Assembly (NCBI RefSeq): GCF_001940165.2
Contig: NZ_CP135162.1
Location: 1,889,501-1,953,500, forward strand
Direction: 5' to 3'
From: Roseburia sp. 831b
Lineage (GTDB): Bacteria > Bacillota > Clostridia > Lachnospirales > Lachnospiraceae
Length of the DNA: 64,000 bases
The notes below the pieces were generated by a model. That model had not been told where the DNA came from and ran no database searches. It worked only from the letters and a program-made list of their open reading frames with translations. Shown here piece by piece: positions 54,733-63,111 of this stretch (position 1 is the first letter of the stretch; each line of letters opens with the position of its first letter). Position numbers and translations under genes: made by a program.

Positions 54733-55797
54733 TTATTTTACTTCTGTTGTCCAGCCATATTTGTCTTCCAGACGTCCCCACTGGATTCCTGTTAAGGTAT
54801 CATATAATTTCTGGGTTAATTCACCAATTTCAAAATTATTGATTGTGACAACATCATCTTTGTAACGAAGTTCTCCGACTGGTGAAATAACAGCTGCAGT
54901 ACCGGTTCCGAATACTTCTTCCAAAGTACCATCATGTCCTGCTTTCATTAAGTCATCGATTGATAATCTTGTCTCATTTACTTTATAACCCCAGTCTCTT
55001 AATAAACGAATCATGGAATCACGTGTAACACCAGGAAGAACAGTTCCTTCGATTGGTGCTGTATAAATCTCGCCGGCAATCTTGAACATGATGTTCATGG
55101 TACCAACTTCTTCTACATATTTACGATGTTCTCCGTCTAACCAAAGAACCTGTGCATATCCCATCTTTTCAGCTTTTACCTGTCCTAAAATAGAACCTGC
55201 GTAGTTACCACCACATTTTGTGAATCCGGTACCACCTTTTACGGCACGAACAAGTTCATCTTCTACTAAAATCTTAACCGGGTTAAGACCTGCTGCATAA
55301 TATGCTCCTACTGGGCAGCAGATAATCATGAATTTGTAAGCGCTTGCCATGTGAACACCAAGTGCTGCTTCTGTTGCAAACATAAATGGTCTGATGTAAA
55401 GAGAAGTATTTGGCTCTGATGGAACCCAGTCCTCTTCTACTTTTACAAGTGCTTTTACAGCTTCCACGAACATATCAACCGGGAATTCCGGCATGCAAAG
55501 TCTTGCGTTGGAGTTAATCATTCTCTTTGCATTCATCTCTGGACGGAATAACTGAATCTTACCTTCTGCTGTACGGTAAGCTTTCATTCCCTCGAATGTC
55601 TCCTGTGCATAATGTAATGTCACACAGGCTGGATCCATTGTGATTGGTCCTTCTGGAACGATTCTTGCATCCTTCCATCCTTCTTCTTTTGTCCAATCCA
55701 TAACGAACATATAATCCGTCATGTATTTACCAAATCCTAAATTCTTCTGGTCTGGTTTTTCTTTTAATACATCTCTTTTTACAAATCTGATATCCAT
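54733..55797 (-). CDS. ilvE: Branched-chain amino acid aminotransferase
   Basis: 354 aa, class IV PLP enzyme for the last step of Val, Leu and Ile synthesis, of the longer (fold type IV, BCAT2-like) kind. Seen: LGFGKYMTDYMFVMDWTKEE, LHYAQETFEGMKAYRT, LYIRPFMFATEAALGVH, the PLP lysine region GTGFTKCGGNYAGSILGQVK, VEEVGTMNIMFKI, LPGVTRDSMIRLLRDWG and GTGTAAVISPVGEL. Start ATG 55797 stands behind TTTGGAGGCATCGATT; the ATG at 55812 overlaps that site. Monocistronic with its own promoter and terminator, near but apart from ilvBN. Confidence 0.96.
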   Translation of the reverse strand: MDIRFVKRDVLKEKPDQKNLGFGKYMTDYMFVMDWTKEEGWKDARIVPEGPITMDPACVTLHYAQETFEGMKAYRTAEGKIQLFRPEMNAKRMINSNARLCMPEFPVDMFVEAVKALVKVEEDWVPSEPNTSLYIRPFMFATEAALGVHMASAYKFMIICCPVGAYYAAGLNPVKILVEDELVRAVKGGTGFTKCGGNYAGSILGQVKAEKMGYAQVLWLDGEHRKYVEEVGTMNIMFKIAGEIYTAPIEGTVLPGVTRDSMIRLLRDWGYKVNETRLSIDDLMKAGHDGTLEEVFGTGTAAVISPVGELRYKDDVVTINNFEIGELTQKLYDTLTGIQWGRLEDKYGWTTEVK

Positions 55798-55830
55798 AAT
55801 CGATGCCTCCAAATTTCAATTCTGAGACTC

Positions 55831-55859
55831 ATTATGATACTTTCTTTTTAGGGTGTCAA
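55831..55859 (-). promoter_or_regulatory. Sigma-A promoter of ilvE
   Basis: Minus strand TTGACA (55859-55854), 17-bp spacer, CATAAT (55836-55831). The leader is about 25 bases, too short for a T-box or attenuator. Confidence 0.85.
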
Positions 55860-55997
55860 GATTATTCCAAACGCTTATAAGCATTATGAATTTTAGTTAT
55901 AGCATTGTACATTTTCCATAATCACAAATTATCAGTCTCGTTTTTTGATGATTTCGTCCGTTTTCGCCCATTTTAAACCATTCGTGAAACATTTTGC

Positions 55998-56003
55998 TAT
56001 AAT
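55998..56003 (+). promoter_or_regulatory. Extended -10 box of the flavin reductase-like gene
   Basis: TTGCTATAAT ending at 56003, with no good -35 at 17 bp. The ~80-base leader before the ATG contains a loose TTTCTATC/AAAGAAGG region only. Confidence 0.6.
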
Positions 56004-56093
56004 GAACATAGTTTCTATCTTAGGAAACCTTGTCAAAAAATCCAATGATTTCTTTTTGACAGTGAAATCTTATATACGAAAGAAGGAATTATC

Positions 56094-56600
56094 ATGCATA
56101 CATTTCAACCTTATCCGATCAATTCCGTAGAATTCAATCCATTTGCCCAGATTGGACAATGTTGGGCAATGATTACCGTCGGAAATAAATTACAGGCCAA
56201 TTGTACCACCGTAAGCTGGGGTGGTGTCGGTGTAATGTGGAGTAAGAATGTCGCCTTTCTTTTTTTACAGGACTCCCGTTATACCAAGGAGCTCATCGAT
56301 GAAAATGAATTTCTTTCCATCTCTTTTTTGAGCGAGCAATACAAAAATGCCATGAAATACTGCGGTTCTGCCTCAGGACGGGACGAGGATAAATTTAAAA
56401 ATGCGGGCTTTACGCTCGCATTCCGCCACAGCATCCCTTATATCGATGAGGGAAACTGCGTTCTCCTATGTAAAAAGCTTTCTGCCACACCTATCTCGCA
56501 TGAGTCCCTGTTAGACCCGTCTTTAAAAGAAAAATGGTATTCCAACGGGGATTATCATACGATGTATATTGTAGAAATTATCGAAGCAATGGCGCGATAA
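56094..56600 (+). CDS. Flavin reductase-like FMN-binding protein
   Basis: 168 aa, FMN-binding split barrel. The N-terminal NPFAQIGQCWAMITVGNKLQ and NCTTVSWGGVGVMWSKNVAF, then the LFLQDSRYTKELIDENEFLS and KNAMKYCGSASGRDEDKFKN stretch are those of the small clostridial group annotated as flavin reductase family. These bind FMN and may reduce it with NAD(P)H or act as electron carriers; reaction not readable. Start follows AGAAGGAATTATC. Converges on ilvN; no clear terminator, though an imperfect hairpin lies at about 56612-56652. Confidence 0.85.
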   Translation: MHTFQPYPINSVEFNPFAQIGQCWAMITVGNKLQANCTTVSWGGVGVMWSKNVAFLFLQDSRYTKELIDENEFLSISFLSEQYKNAMKYCGSASGRDEDKFKNAGFTLAFRHSIPYIDEGNCVLLCKKLSATPISHESLLDPSLKEKWYSNGDYHTMYIVEIIEAMAR

Positions 56601-56644
56601 TTCTCTATAAATAGCAGGATGATTATGTACAGATAGCACAATCA

Positions 56645-57157
56645 TTATCTGCAGGAGGTGCTGATAGATTCTATCGCAACGGCGCCTCCTCTTACCACTT
56701 CGATGTGTTTAAAGGTCGACTTCAACAGCGCTATCAACTCATTATTTCTGCGCTCTGTCATCATACATTCTAACAAGACGCTGTCATTTCCAATATCCGC
56801 AACTGTCACATTCGAAATCTGGGTGTTGAACACCTGTGCAATCCGGAACGCCTCCTCTTTTTCAGACGCATTGATTGACAAAATTTTCACAAACAAAATC
56901 TCCTTCATGTGAATCGGAACATCCGTCAAATCGATTACCTTAATAACCTCTACCATACGGTTCAACTGTTTTTTAATCTGCTCAAACGTGATATCATCAC
57001 TTTTTACGCAGATGGTCATTCGCGACATAGTCTCATCTTCTGTCGTACCAACGGTAAGACTCTGTAAATTATAACTTTTTCCGGAAAAAAGATCTGAAAC
57101 CTTTGCCAGGACACCAACCTGATTTTCTACATACAATGCAATCCATCTATTCTTCAT
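56645..57157 (-). CDS. ilvN: Acetolactate synthase small (regulatory) subunit
   Basis: 170 aa. N-terminal ACT domain (IALYVENQVGVLAKVSDLFS, GKSYNLQSLTVGTTEDETMS, RMTICVKSD) which in this family binds valine, and the C-terminal ALS_ss_C domain (VKILSINASEKEEAFRIAQV). The usual LxKLxxVxxV link is QLNRMVEVIKV. Encoded 14 bp after ilvB; ATAAAAGGAGGAGAGATC gives a strong ribosome binding site. Confidence 0.95.
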   Translation of the reverse strand: MKNRWIALYVENQVGVLAKVSDLFSGKSYNLQSLTVGTTEDETMSRMTICVKSDDITFEQIKKQLNRMVEVIKVIDLTDVPIHMKEILFVKILSINASEKEEAFRIAQVFNTQISNVTVADIGNDSVLLECMMTERRNNELIALLKSTFKHIEVVRGGAVAIESISTSCR

Positions 57158-57171
57158 GATCTCTCCTCCTT

Positions 57172-58893
57172 TTATTTTAAAATCATCTCACTCAGCGGAT
57201 TTCCGCCTTTTACCATCGGAAGCACAATCTCATCCGTCGAAATCCGAAACTCAATAATCGTCGGTGCATCCTGATAAGTTTGGGCTTCCTCAAGCGCTGC
57301 CTTAATATCCGCTTCCTTTTCTACAAGAATGCCATGTGCACCATAACTTTTTGCAATCTGCATAAAGTCCGGTTCATACGGAGGACAGCCTGGATTTGGT
57401 CCTTTACAGTTTGCAGGACAGCTTCTTCGTCTCCGCAGGCAGGTCGCCTCATAACGTTTTCCATAGAAAAGCTGCTGCATCTGACGTACCATTCCAAGGT
57501 AATAATTATTCAAAAGACAGATGATAACCGGCGTCTCCTGTACGGCTGCCGTCGCCATCTCCTGGATATTCATCTGGAATCCGCCATCCCCTGTAATGCA
57601 GACAACCGGTGTGTTGCGGTTGCCAATTTTTGCCCCGATGGCCGCTGGAAAACCGAATCCCATCGTTCCAAGACCACCAGAGGTAATCATCTGGCGCTTT
57701 TCATCGATATCAAGATACTGGGTTGCCCACATCTGGTTCTGCCCAACATCCGTTACAAAAATTGCCTCATCGAAGCTTTCATTAATCTGCTCCATAATCA
57801 TCTGAGGCGTCATTCCTTTATCGCGTCTCATTTCAAGCGGATTGATTTCATCCCACTCTTTAATCTGTTTTCTCCATGCATCGGTATCTTTTTGTTCCGC
57901 CCATTCTAGCAAATGCTCTAAGGCAAGCTTTGCATCCGATACTACTGGAACATCTACCACTACATTTCTGGAAATGGACGCAGTATCCACATCAATATGT
58001 ACGATTTTTGCCTTTGGCGCAAACTCATTCAAATCCCCCGTGATACGGTCATTGAAACGCGTGCCGATAGAAAATAACACATCGCACTCGCTGACTGCCT
58101 TGTTAGACGCATATTTTCCATGCATACCACAGTTTCCAATATACAAAGGATGTGTCGTCGGAATCGCGCCTTTTCCCATAATGGTTGTCACAATCGGGAC
58201 CTGCATCTTCTCCACAAACTGTCTCATCAGGTCATTTGCTTTTGCAATATTGACACCTCCGCCTGCTAAAATCAACGGTTTTTTCGCTGACTTTAACAAT
58301 TTGTATGCCTTTTTCAGCTGGCCAATATGTACCGTCTCATTTGGCTTATAACCACGAATCTGAACATGCTGCGGGTACTCGGCTGGTCCAGCCTCAACTT
58401 GGATATCCTTTGGTAAGTCCACCAGAACCGGTCCCGGCTTTCCTGTACTTGCAATGTGAAATGCCATTTTAATGATTTTTCCAAGGTCTTCCCGATTCTG
58501 CACGGTAACCCCATACTTTGTAACGCTTCTGGTCATACCAACGATATCAACCTCCTGGAACGCATCGTTTCCGATGAGATTCCTGGATACCTGACCGGTA
58601 AAACATACGAGCGGAATATTGTCATAATGTGCATCGGCAAGACCGGTAATAATATTCGTTGCACCCGGTCCGCTTGTCACAAGACAAACTCCGACTTTTC
58701 CAGTTGATTTTGCATAACCCTCTGCCTCATGAATCAGTCCCTGCTCATGTCTAGGTAGGACAACATCAATACCATCCTGCTTATACAATTCATCAAAAAG
58801 ATCTGTGACCGTTCCGCCCGGATAACCAAAGACGACATCTACATGCTCTTCCTGTAAAGCTTTTACAAATAATTTTCTACCTGTGATATCCAT
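57172..58893 (-). CDS. ilvB: Acetolactate synthase large (catalytic) subunit
   Basis: 573 aa TPP enzyme making 2-acetolactate or 2-aceto-2-hydroxybutyrate from pyruvate. N-terminal PYR domain with catalytic Glu in LPRHEQGLIHEAEGYAKSTG; middle FAD-type domain (ILAGGGVNIAKANDLM); C-terminal PP domain with GDGGFQMNIQEMATA and NNYYLGMVRQMQQLFY. Odd feature: where most enzymes continue directly, there is a Cys/Pro/Arg-rich insert, CLRRRRSCPANCKGPNPGC plus PPY, with four cysteines within 18 residues, spaced like a metal or Fe-S site; I recall this insert from other Lachnospiraceae and Clostridia. Start behind AAAAGGAGGACAAT. Operon with ilvN. Confidence 0.96.
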   Translation of the reverse strand: MDITGRKLFVKALQEEHVDVVFGYPGGTVTDLFDELYKQDGIDVVLPRHEQGLIHEAEGYAKSTGKVGVCLVTSGPGATNIITGLADAHYDNIPLVCFTGQVSRNLIGNDAFQEVDIVGMTRSVTKYGVTVQNREDLGKIIKMAFHIASTGKPGPVLVDLPKDIQVEAGPAEYPQHVQIRGYKPNETVHIGQLKKAYKLLKSAKKPLILAGGGVNIAKANDLMRQFVEKMQVPIVTTIMGKGAIPTTHPLYIGNCGMHGKYASNKAVSECDVLFSIGTRFNDRITGDLNEFAPKAKIVHIDVDTASISRNVVVDVPVVSDAKLALEHLLEWAEQKDTDAWRKQIKEWDEINPLEMRRDKGMTPQMIMEQINESFDEAIFVTDVGQNQMWATQYLDIDEKRQMITSGGLGTMGFGFPAAIGAKIGNRNTPVVCITGDGGFQMNIQEMATAAVQETPVIICLLNNYYLGMVRQMQQLFYGKRYEATCLRRRRSCPANCKGPNPGCPPYEPDFMQIAKSYGAHGILVEKEADIKAALEEAQTYQDAPTIIEFRISTDEIVLPMVKGGNPLSEMILK

Positions 58894-58990
58894 ATTGTCC
58901 TCCTTTTAATCTGTTTTTCCGTCCGTTTATGAAAAATAATAGCCTATTTTCCTACCTCATGCAAGACTTTTTTACGCTAAATTCCTAAAG

Positions 58991-59020
58991 AAAAACAGGA
59001 CCGTTTAAATCAGTCCTGTT
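58991..59020 (-). terminator. Terminator overlapping the transporter stop codon
   Basis: Minus strand AACAGGAC pairs with GTCCTGTT, followed by T3CT3. The stop codon of the AEC transporter gene (59007-59005) is inside the loop, so ribosomes finishing translation would reach into the hairpin. Confidence 0.85.
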
Positions 59021-59955
59021 GTCTTTAGAATATAAATCCAGCCGGTCAGCGTGAATGCCGCTAAAAGCGTTGTCATAACGATGATGCTGGCGGTCAGTGT
59101 TCCATCATTTTTCATACTTTTTGCCATGATAAAGCAGCTCGGTGTCGTCGGTGAGGCAAGCATGATTAAAATTGCAATCATTTTTTCTCCGGTAAAACCT
59201 AACATTGCTGCCACCGGCAAAAGAAGAAGTGGCTGAATCACAAGTTTTATCAAGGATGCTGCGATGGTCGGCTTTAATTTTGCAAGAGCCTTTCTTCCCT
59301 CGAATCCTGCACCAATCACGACAAGCGCAAGCGGTGTTGCCATCTGTGCCACGGAATTGATTGTCTTCGTAAGAATGGTCGGCAGTTCAAACGACAGCAA
59401 CGCCATAACAAGTCCAAGAAAAATTCCAATGATAATTGGATTCTTTAAAATATTGATGCAGGCCTGCTTGATTTTATCTGTATTGCGTTCATTTTTCTCG
59501 GCATCCGCTTCAAACGTAAGCACAATCACGGAGTAGATATTGTAAAGCGGCACTGCACTTACAATCATAAGCGGTCCCATCGCAGAACTTCCATAAATAT
59601 TTTGAATAAAAGCAAGTCCCATTACCGCTGCACTGCTTCGGAAGGATGCCTGCACGAATGCACCGCGCATTGATTTTTCTTTTAAAAATAATTTGGTACC
59701 GCCCCAAATCAGCCAGAAACACGCCGTACTCGCGAGTGCACAAAAAAGAACATATTTTAGGTCAAACACTTCCCGGATATCAACACTTGAAATATCCCGA
59801 AACAGCATGAACGGAAGCGTGACCTTGAAGTTAAAACGGTTCGCCACCGTCACAAAGTCATCGTTTAACATTCCAATCTGCTTTAAACCCCACCCGATTA
59901 CCATCACAAGAAAAATCGGGATTGTCACATTCACGCTGAAAATAAAATTTTCCAT
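59005..59955 (-). CDS. AEC family (auxin efflux carrier-like) transporter
   Basis: 316 aa, about ten membrane spans, Mem_trans family. N-terminal IFLVMVIGWGLKQIGMLNDD FV pattern, central hydrophilic loop (EADAEKNERNTDKIKQACIN) and the second repeat (IIIGIFLGLVMALLSFELP; AQMATPLALVVIGAGFEGRK; MLASPTTPSCFIMAKSMKND, containing the conserved P-T dipeptides). Bacterial members carry malonate, malate or other organic acids; substrate unknown. Start behind AAGGAGCAAAAGTAGGAA. Lies after dfrA with a 65-bp gap, possibly in the same transcript. Confidence 0.9.
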   Translation of the reverse strand: MENFIFSVNVTIPIFLVMVIGWGLKQIGMLNDDFVTVANRFNFKVTLPFMLFRDISSVDIREVFDLKYVLFCALASTACFWLIWGGTKLFLKEKSMRGAFVQASFRSSAAVMGLAFIQNIYGSSAMGPLMIVSAVPLYNIYSVIVLTFEADAEKNERNTDKIKQACINILKNPIIIGIFLGLVMALLSFELPTILTKTINSVAQMATPLALVVIGAGFEGRKALAKLKPTIAASLIKLVIQPLLLLPVAAMLGFTGEKMIAILIMLASPTTPSCFIMAKSMKNDGTLTASIIVMTTLLAAFTLTGWIYILKTTGLI

Positions 59956-60020
59956 TTCCTACTTTTGCTCCTTTTTTGTGTACTCTCTTGTCAGCCGCCA
60001 TTTCACTTTTTTTGTAACGG

Positions 60021-60512
60021 TTATTTTACTTTTTCATAGCGATAAAAATAGTATTCCAGGCTAAAATAGGTCTGTTCGTCGCTCTCTCCTGTCACTTTCC
60101 ATTCTGGTTTTTCATCCAGATTCGGGAAGTATGCATCTGCTTCAAATTCGTAATCAATTCTGGTAACGTGAGCCACATCGCACTCATCTAAAAGCTGGCG
60201 GTAAACGCCCTCTCCGCCGATGACATAGATATCCTCGCTGTTGTATTTTTTTAGCTCCTCGTGAAGTTCGTCCAAAGAATGAACCATAATGGCTCCGTTT
60301 ACCGCATAATTTTTATCATGGGTTAACACGATGTTGGTGCGGTTTTTTAACGGCAATCCATTTGGAAAGCTCTCCAATGTTTTTCTTCCCATTACCACAA
60401 CTTTTCCTGTCGTTGTCTCACGGAAAAATTTCATATCTGCCGGAATGCTGACCAACAATTTGTTTTTCAGGCCGATTGCCCAATTTTTATCTACTGCAAC
60501 AATTAAATTCAT
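60021..60512 (-). CDS. dfrA: Dihydrofolate reductase
   Basis: 163 aa, chromosomal DHFR: NADPH-dependent reduction of dihydrofolate. Seen: LIVAVDKNWAIGLKNKLLVS (active-site loop W-AIG), IPADMKFFRETTTGKVVVMG with the folate-binding Asp, RKTLESFPNGLPL and IYVIGGEGVYRQLLDECDVA (NADPH motif GGxxxY). Normal length, chromosomal form, and no sign of being a resistance variant. Placed downstream of thyA, which produces its substrate. Confidence 0.96.
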   Translation of the reverse strand: MNLIVAVDKNWAIGLKNKLLVSIPADMKFFRETTTGKVVVMGRKTLESFPNGLPLKNRTNIVLTHDKNYAVNGAIMVHSLDELHEELKKYNSEDIYVIGGEGVYRQLLDECDVAHVTRIDYEFEADAYFPNLDEKPEWKVTGESDEQTYFSLEYYFYRYEKVK

Positions 60513-60590
60513 TTTTCTATCTCCTATCCGCCGATATGCCGGCTTCTCCCATCTTTCTTTACAGCTATAGCCACCTAACTATATTTGTAA

Positions 60591-61439
60591 TTAGACTGCA
60601 ATTGGAATATTTTTTACCTGTGGTCCTGTCACGTAATCTTCTATCTTAATGTCGTCCGTTGTAAACTGGTAAAAATCCTTGATTTCCGGATTTAACCAGA
60701 ATTTTGGTGCCGGGTGCTGCTCTCTTTCAATCAGCTCCTTAATGATTGGAACATGACGGTCGTAAATATGCGCGTCCGCAATCACATGAACCAGTTCGCC
60801 GACTTTCATGTCACATACCTGTGCTAACATATGAAGTAACACGGCATACTGACACACATTCCAGTTATTTGCAGCTAACACGTCCTGGGAACGCTGATTT
60901 AAGATTGCATTCAACGTCAGTTTGTCGTCGCCTTTTTTCTGGGTCACATTAAATGTCATGCTGTAAGCACATGGGTATAAATTCATTTCATGAAGATCCT
61001 GATGGACATAAATATTTGTCATAATACGGCGGCTGAATGGATTATGCTTCAAATCATAAATGACACGATCCACCTGATCCATCATGCCTTCCTTATACTG
61101 GTGTTTCACTCCAAGCTGATAACCATACGCTTTTCCGATAGAACCATCTTCGTCTGCCCATTCATCCCAGACAGTACTCTTTAAATCATGGATGTTGTTG
61201 GATTTTCTCTGCCAGATCCATAACATTTCCTCGGTACAGGTCTTGATTGCGGTCTTTCGCAATGTGATTGCCGGAAATTCTTTTGACAAATCATAGCGGT
61301 TTACCACACCAAATTTCTTGATGGTGTACGCGCTTGTACCATCCTCCCAATGTGGGCGTACCTTCTCTCCTTCGGTACTGCATCCGTTTTCTAAGATGTC
61401 GTGGCACATGTCCACAAAAATTTTATCTGCTAAACTCAT
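60591..61439 (-). CDS. thyA: Thymidylate synthase ThyA
   Basis: 282 aa from ATG 61439 (a GTG at 61454 adds five residues; AAAGGTGAGG fits the ATG better). Methylates dUMP using methylene-THF, releasing dihydrofolate for DfrA. Family residues: SRRIMTNIYVHQDLHEMNLY with the active Cys in NLYPCAYSMTFNV, QRSQDVLAANNWNVCQYAVL (phosphate-binding Arg and the Asn for uracil), and HVIADAHIYDRH. Somewhat unusual: the common LPPCH is YPCAY here, a variant I associate with clostridial ThyA. Gap to dfrA is 78 bp; the two genes form an operon by position. Confidence 0.94.
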   Translation of the reverse strand: MSLADKIFVDMCHDILENGCSTEGEKVRPHWEDGTSAYTIKKFGVVNRYDLSKEFPAITLRKTAIKTCTEEMLWIWQRKSNNIHDLKSTVWDEWADEDGSIGKAYGYQLGVKHQYKEGMMDQVDRVIYDLKHNPFSRRIMTNIYVHQDLHEMNLYPCAYSMTFNVTQKKGDDKLTLNAILNQRSQDVLAANNWNVCQYAVLLHMLAQVCDMKVGELVHVIADAHIYDRHVPIIKELIEREQHPAPKFWLNPEIKDFYQFTTDDIKIEDYVTGPQVKNIPIAV

Positions 61440-61466
61440 GTTTTTTATCCTCACCTTTCCTTTATT

Positions 61467-61623
61467 CCTATGGATTTAAGTGCCAAAAGGTAGTTCACAA
61501 ATTCGTTGCTGAAAAATTGCACAAAGGCAAGACTTGTTTTGTGACTTTGGAAGAACATTAGAAAATCTTAGTATGCCCATATGTACTACTTGTAAGCTGC
61601 CTTTTGACACTCAAATCCATGGG
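61467..61623. repeat. 157-bp element with 27-bp inverted ends
   Basis: CCTATGGATTTAAGTGCC + AAAAGGTAG (61467-61493) is matched in reverse at 61597-61623 (read inverted: CCCATGGATTTGAGTGTC + AAAAGGCAG), 23 of 27 positions equal. The ~100-bp inside has no ORF. It lies in the 376-bp gap 61440-61816 between thyA and a small membrane protein gene; the rest of the gap holds only a plausible promoter zone. No clear target-site duplication is seen at the ends. Form fits a miniature inverted-repeat element or a long-stem RNA. Confidence 0.75.
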
Positions 61624-61816
61624 ATGATTTGCCCCATAACAGGGATTTTTCTTTTCACATTCTCTAGTGACCTATTGTACCCAATTTAGCGAAGATAAGC
61701 AAGTGCAAACTGCTTGCTTTTTCACCTTGAAAGTAGTATATTATTTTTATATGTTTTCACGTTATTTTCACAAATTACGGTTATGATACCGATAAACGAA
61801 CTATAAGGAGAATGTC

Positions 61817-62059
61817 ATGAGCCAGGAAAAAGTAGACCGTTATAAAAAAGAAAAAGCAAATCGTAAAAAAATCATGGCAAAGGAGAAATTTCAGCACCGT
61901 CTTGCCGTACTGTGTAGCTGTCTTGTTCTCGTTGCAATTTTAGGATGGGCCGGTTATTCCGCATACGGAATTTATGAAAAAAACAAACCAACCGTCACTA
62001 CCTATGCGAATTTAGATTCCCTCAACAATTATTTAAGTACGTTATCATCTGAAAACTAA
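61817..62059 (+). CDS. Small single-pass membrane protein
   Basis: 80 aa behind a good site (ATAAGGAGAATGTC). N-terminal 30 residues are Lys-rich (VDRYKKEKANRKKIMAKEKF), followed by one span (about 31-53, LAVLCSCLVLVAILGWAGYS) and a short outer tail. Positive-inside rule puts the basic part in the cytosol. It looks like a widespread Lachnospiraceae hypothetical protein; I can assign no function. Own terminator follows. Confidence 0.75.
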   Translation: MSQEKVDRYKKEKANRKKIMAKEKFQHRLAVLCSCLVLVAILGWAGYSAYGIYEKNKPTVTTYANLDSLNNYLSTLSSEN

Positions 62060-62142
62060 GTGCTTTTCTTATGTCTCAGATTTTGTGAGCGAACAAAGAT
62101 TGCATCCTCGCGGAGCCTTTTACATGATAAGAGGGCAATAAT

Positions 62143-62191
62143 AAAAATGACATGCAGACCGGATTATTCCGTATTTGCATGTCATTTTTTT
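62143..62191. terminator. Bidirectional terminator
   Basis: AAAATGACATGCA and TGCATGTCATTTT, perfect 13-bp arms with ~20-base loop and T7. Lies between the small membrane protein gene (+) and the next gene (-), whose stop codon touches it. Confidence 0.9.
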
Positions 62192-62786
62192 ATGTGGTTG
62201 GATTGCTCTCGGTCGATTGTACCTCTCCTGTTGTAGGACTGCTCTCGGTCGATTGTACCTCTCCTGTTGTAGGACTACTCTCGGTCGATTGTACCTCTCC
62301 TGTTGTCGGACTGCTTTCGGTTGTCTGCTCCTCCTTCAGCGTCTGAATGCCACCTTCCTCGACAACTGCCTTATCAAGAGCCTCTTTCACTGCATTAACT
62401 AAAACCGTAGTTGTATATTGATTTTCTGTTGTATATGTAATGTTTTCGAGTGACTGGTTTGCTAAAATCTGATCTCTTACCTGTTCCATTGTCGTCTCCA
62501 TCAAAGGATACATCGTTGTTACAGTCTCACTCAAATTTACGAGGGAAATGGAATGAATCTGATTTTCTTCCACTACTACCTGCACATCCATGGTCTGATC
62601 CTGAAACGTAATCGTAGAAGTATACACTCCCGGCACATATTTTGCCGTTTCCACCGATGATTCTTCTTCTTTTGGAAGGAACATATAAAGCAGTAAAATG
62701 ATAAGCAAAATGCCAAGTCCCACAAATATTGCTGTATAAATCAGTTCTTTCATATGAAGAACTACAATTTTCGTCTTTGCGCTCAA
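62190..62786 (-). CDS. Membrane-anchored FMN_bind-like protein with 12-residue C-terminal repeats
   Basis: 198 aa. Start codon is TTG (62786), seven bases behind GGAGG; no ATG has such a site. One N-terminal span (about 13-38, ELIYTAIFVGLGILLIILLL), then an extracellular domain (50-145, YVPGVYTSTITFQDQTMDVQ, VVVEENQIHSISLVNLSETV, LVNAVKEALDKAVVEEGG) similar to FMN_bind domains (Y.PG.Y......G....V.V......I..V), but I cannot see the flavinylation Thr motif with confidence. The tail is EVQSTESSPTTG repeated three times plus ends, encoded by a 36-bp DNA repeat, so its length may vary between strains. Confidence 0.82.
   Translation of the reverse strand: MSAKTKIVVLHMKELIYTAIFVGLGILLIILLLYMFLPKEEESSVETAKYVPGVYTSTITFQDQTMDVQVVVEENQIHSISLVNLSETVTTMYPLMETTMEQVRDQILANQSLENITYTTENQYTTTVLVNAVKEALDKAVVEEGGIQTLKEEQTTESSPTTGEVQSTESSPTTGEVQSTESSPTTGEVQSTESNPTT
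62205..62322. repeat. 36-bp coding tandem repeat
   Basis: CTCTCGGTCGATTGTACCTC recurs at exact 36-bp steps (units at 62205, 62241, 62277, with a partial fourth at 62313 reading GCTTTCGG). Because 36 is a multiple of three, gain or loss changes only the number of 12-residue units in the encoded tail. Confidence 0.92.
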
Positions 62787-62933
62787 TTCCAGACCTCCGT
62801 TTCTTACTTATTATAATCTATGAAACTTTTTTTCTTTTATTCAAAAAAGTAATCTTAAAATCTACTTTTCCGTTTTAAGCAGAAGCAAATTCTTGCCTCA
62901 TTCAAAAAAGTTCTTTATATTTTAAAAAAGTTG

Positions 62934-62962
62934 TTGACAAATTGTTTTGGACATAGTATTAT
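62934..62962 (+). promoter_or_regulatory. Sigma-A promoter of the tRNA-Gly pair
   Basis: Consensus TTGACA at 62934-62939, 17-bp spacer, TATTAT at 62957-62962; 33 bp before the first mature tRNA end. Strong, as expected for a stable RNA unit. Confidence 0.9.
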
Positions 62963-62995
62963 ATCAAATGTGTCTGACACAACAGACAACAATAT

Positions 62996-63068
62996 GCGCG
63001 AGTGGCTCAGTTGGTGGAGCACGACCTTGCCAAGGTCGGGGTCGCGGGTTCGAGTCCCGTCTCGCGCT
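62996..63068 (+). tRNA. tRNA-Gly(GCC), first copy
   Basis: 73 nt cloverleaf: acceptor GCGCGAG/CTCGCGC, D arm GCTC...GAGC, anticodon stem CGACC/GGTCG with loop TTGCCAA (anticodon GCC), T arm GCGGG TTCGAGT CCCGT, discriminator T. CCA is not encoded. First gene of a two-tRNA transcript. Confidence 0.97.
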
Positions 63069-63111
63069 CTCACAATTCTATATTTGATAAGTCTGATTTC
63101 AGACAACATAT

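Noticed and set aside
55813..56093. T-box or other amino-acid riboswitch upstream of ilvE
   Set aside because: The ilvE promoter leaves a leader of only ~25 bases and no specifier or antiterminator element is visible.
60573..60594. CTAACTA...TTGTAATTAG as another BlaI-type operator between thyA and dfrA
   Set aside because: It overlaps the thyA stop codon, its arms are in the opposite arrangement, and it has no promoter beside it.
62205..62322. 36-bp repeats as a CRISPR array
   Set aside because: Head-to-tail without spacers and in frame inside a coding sequence with a good start site.
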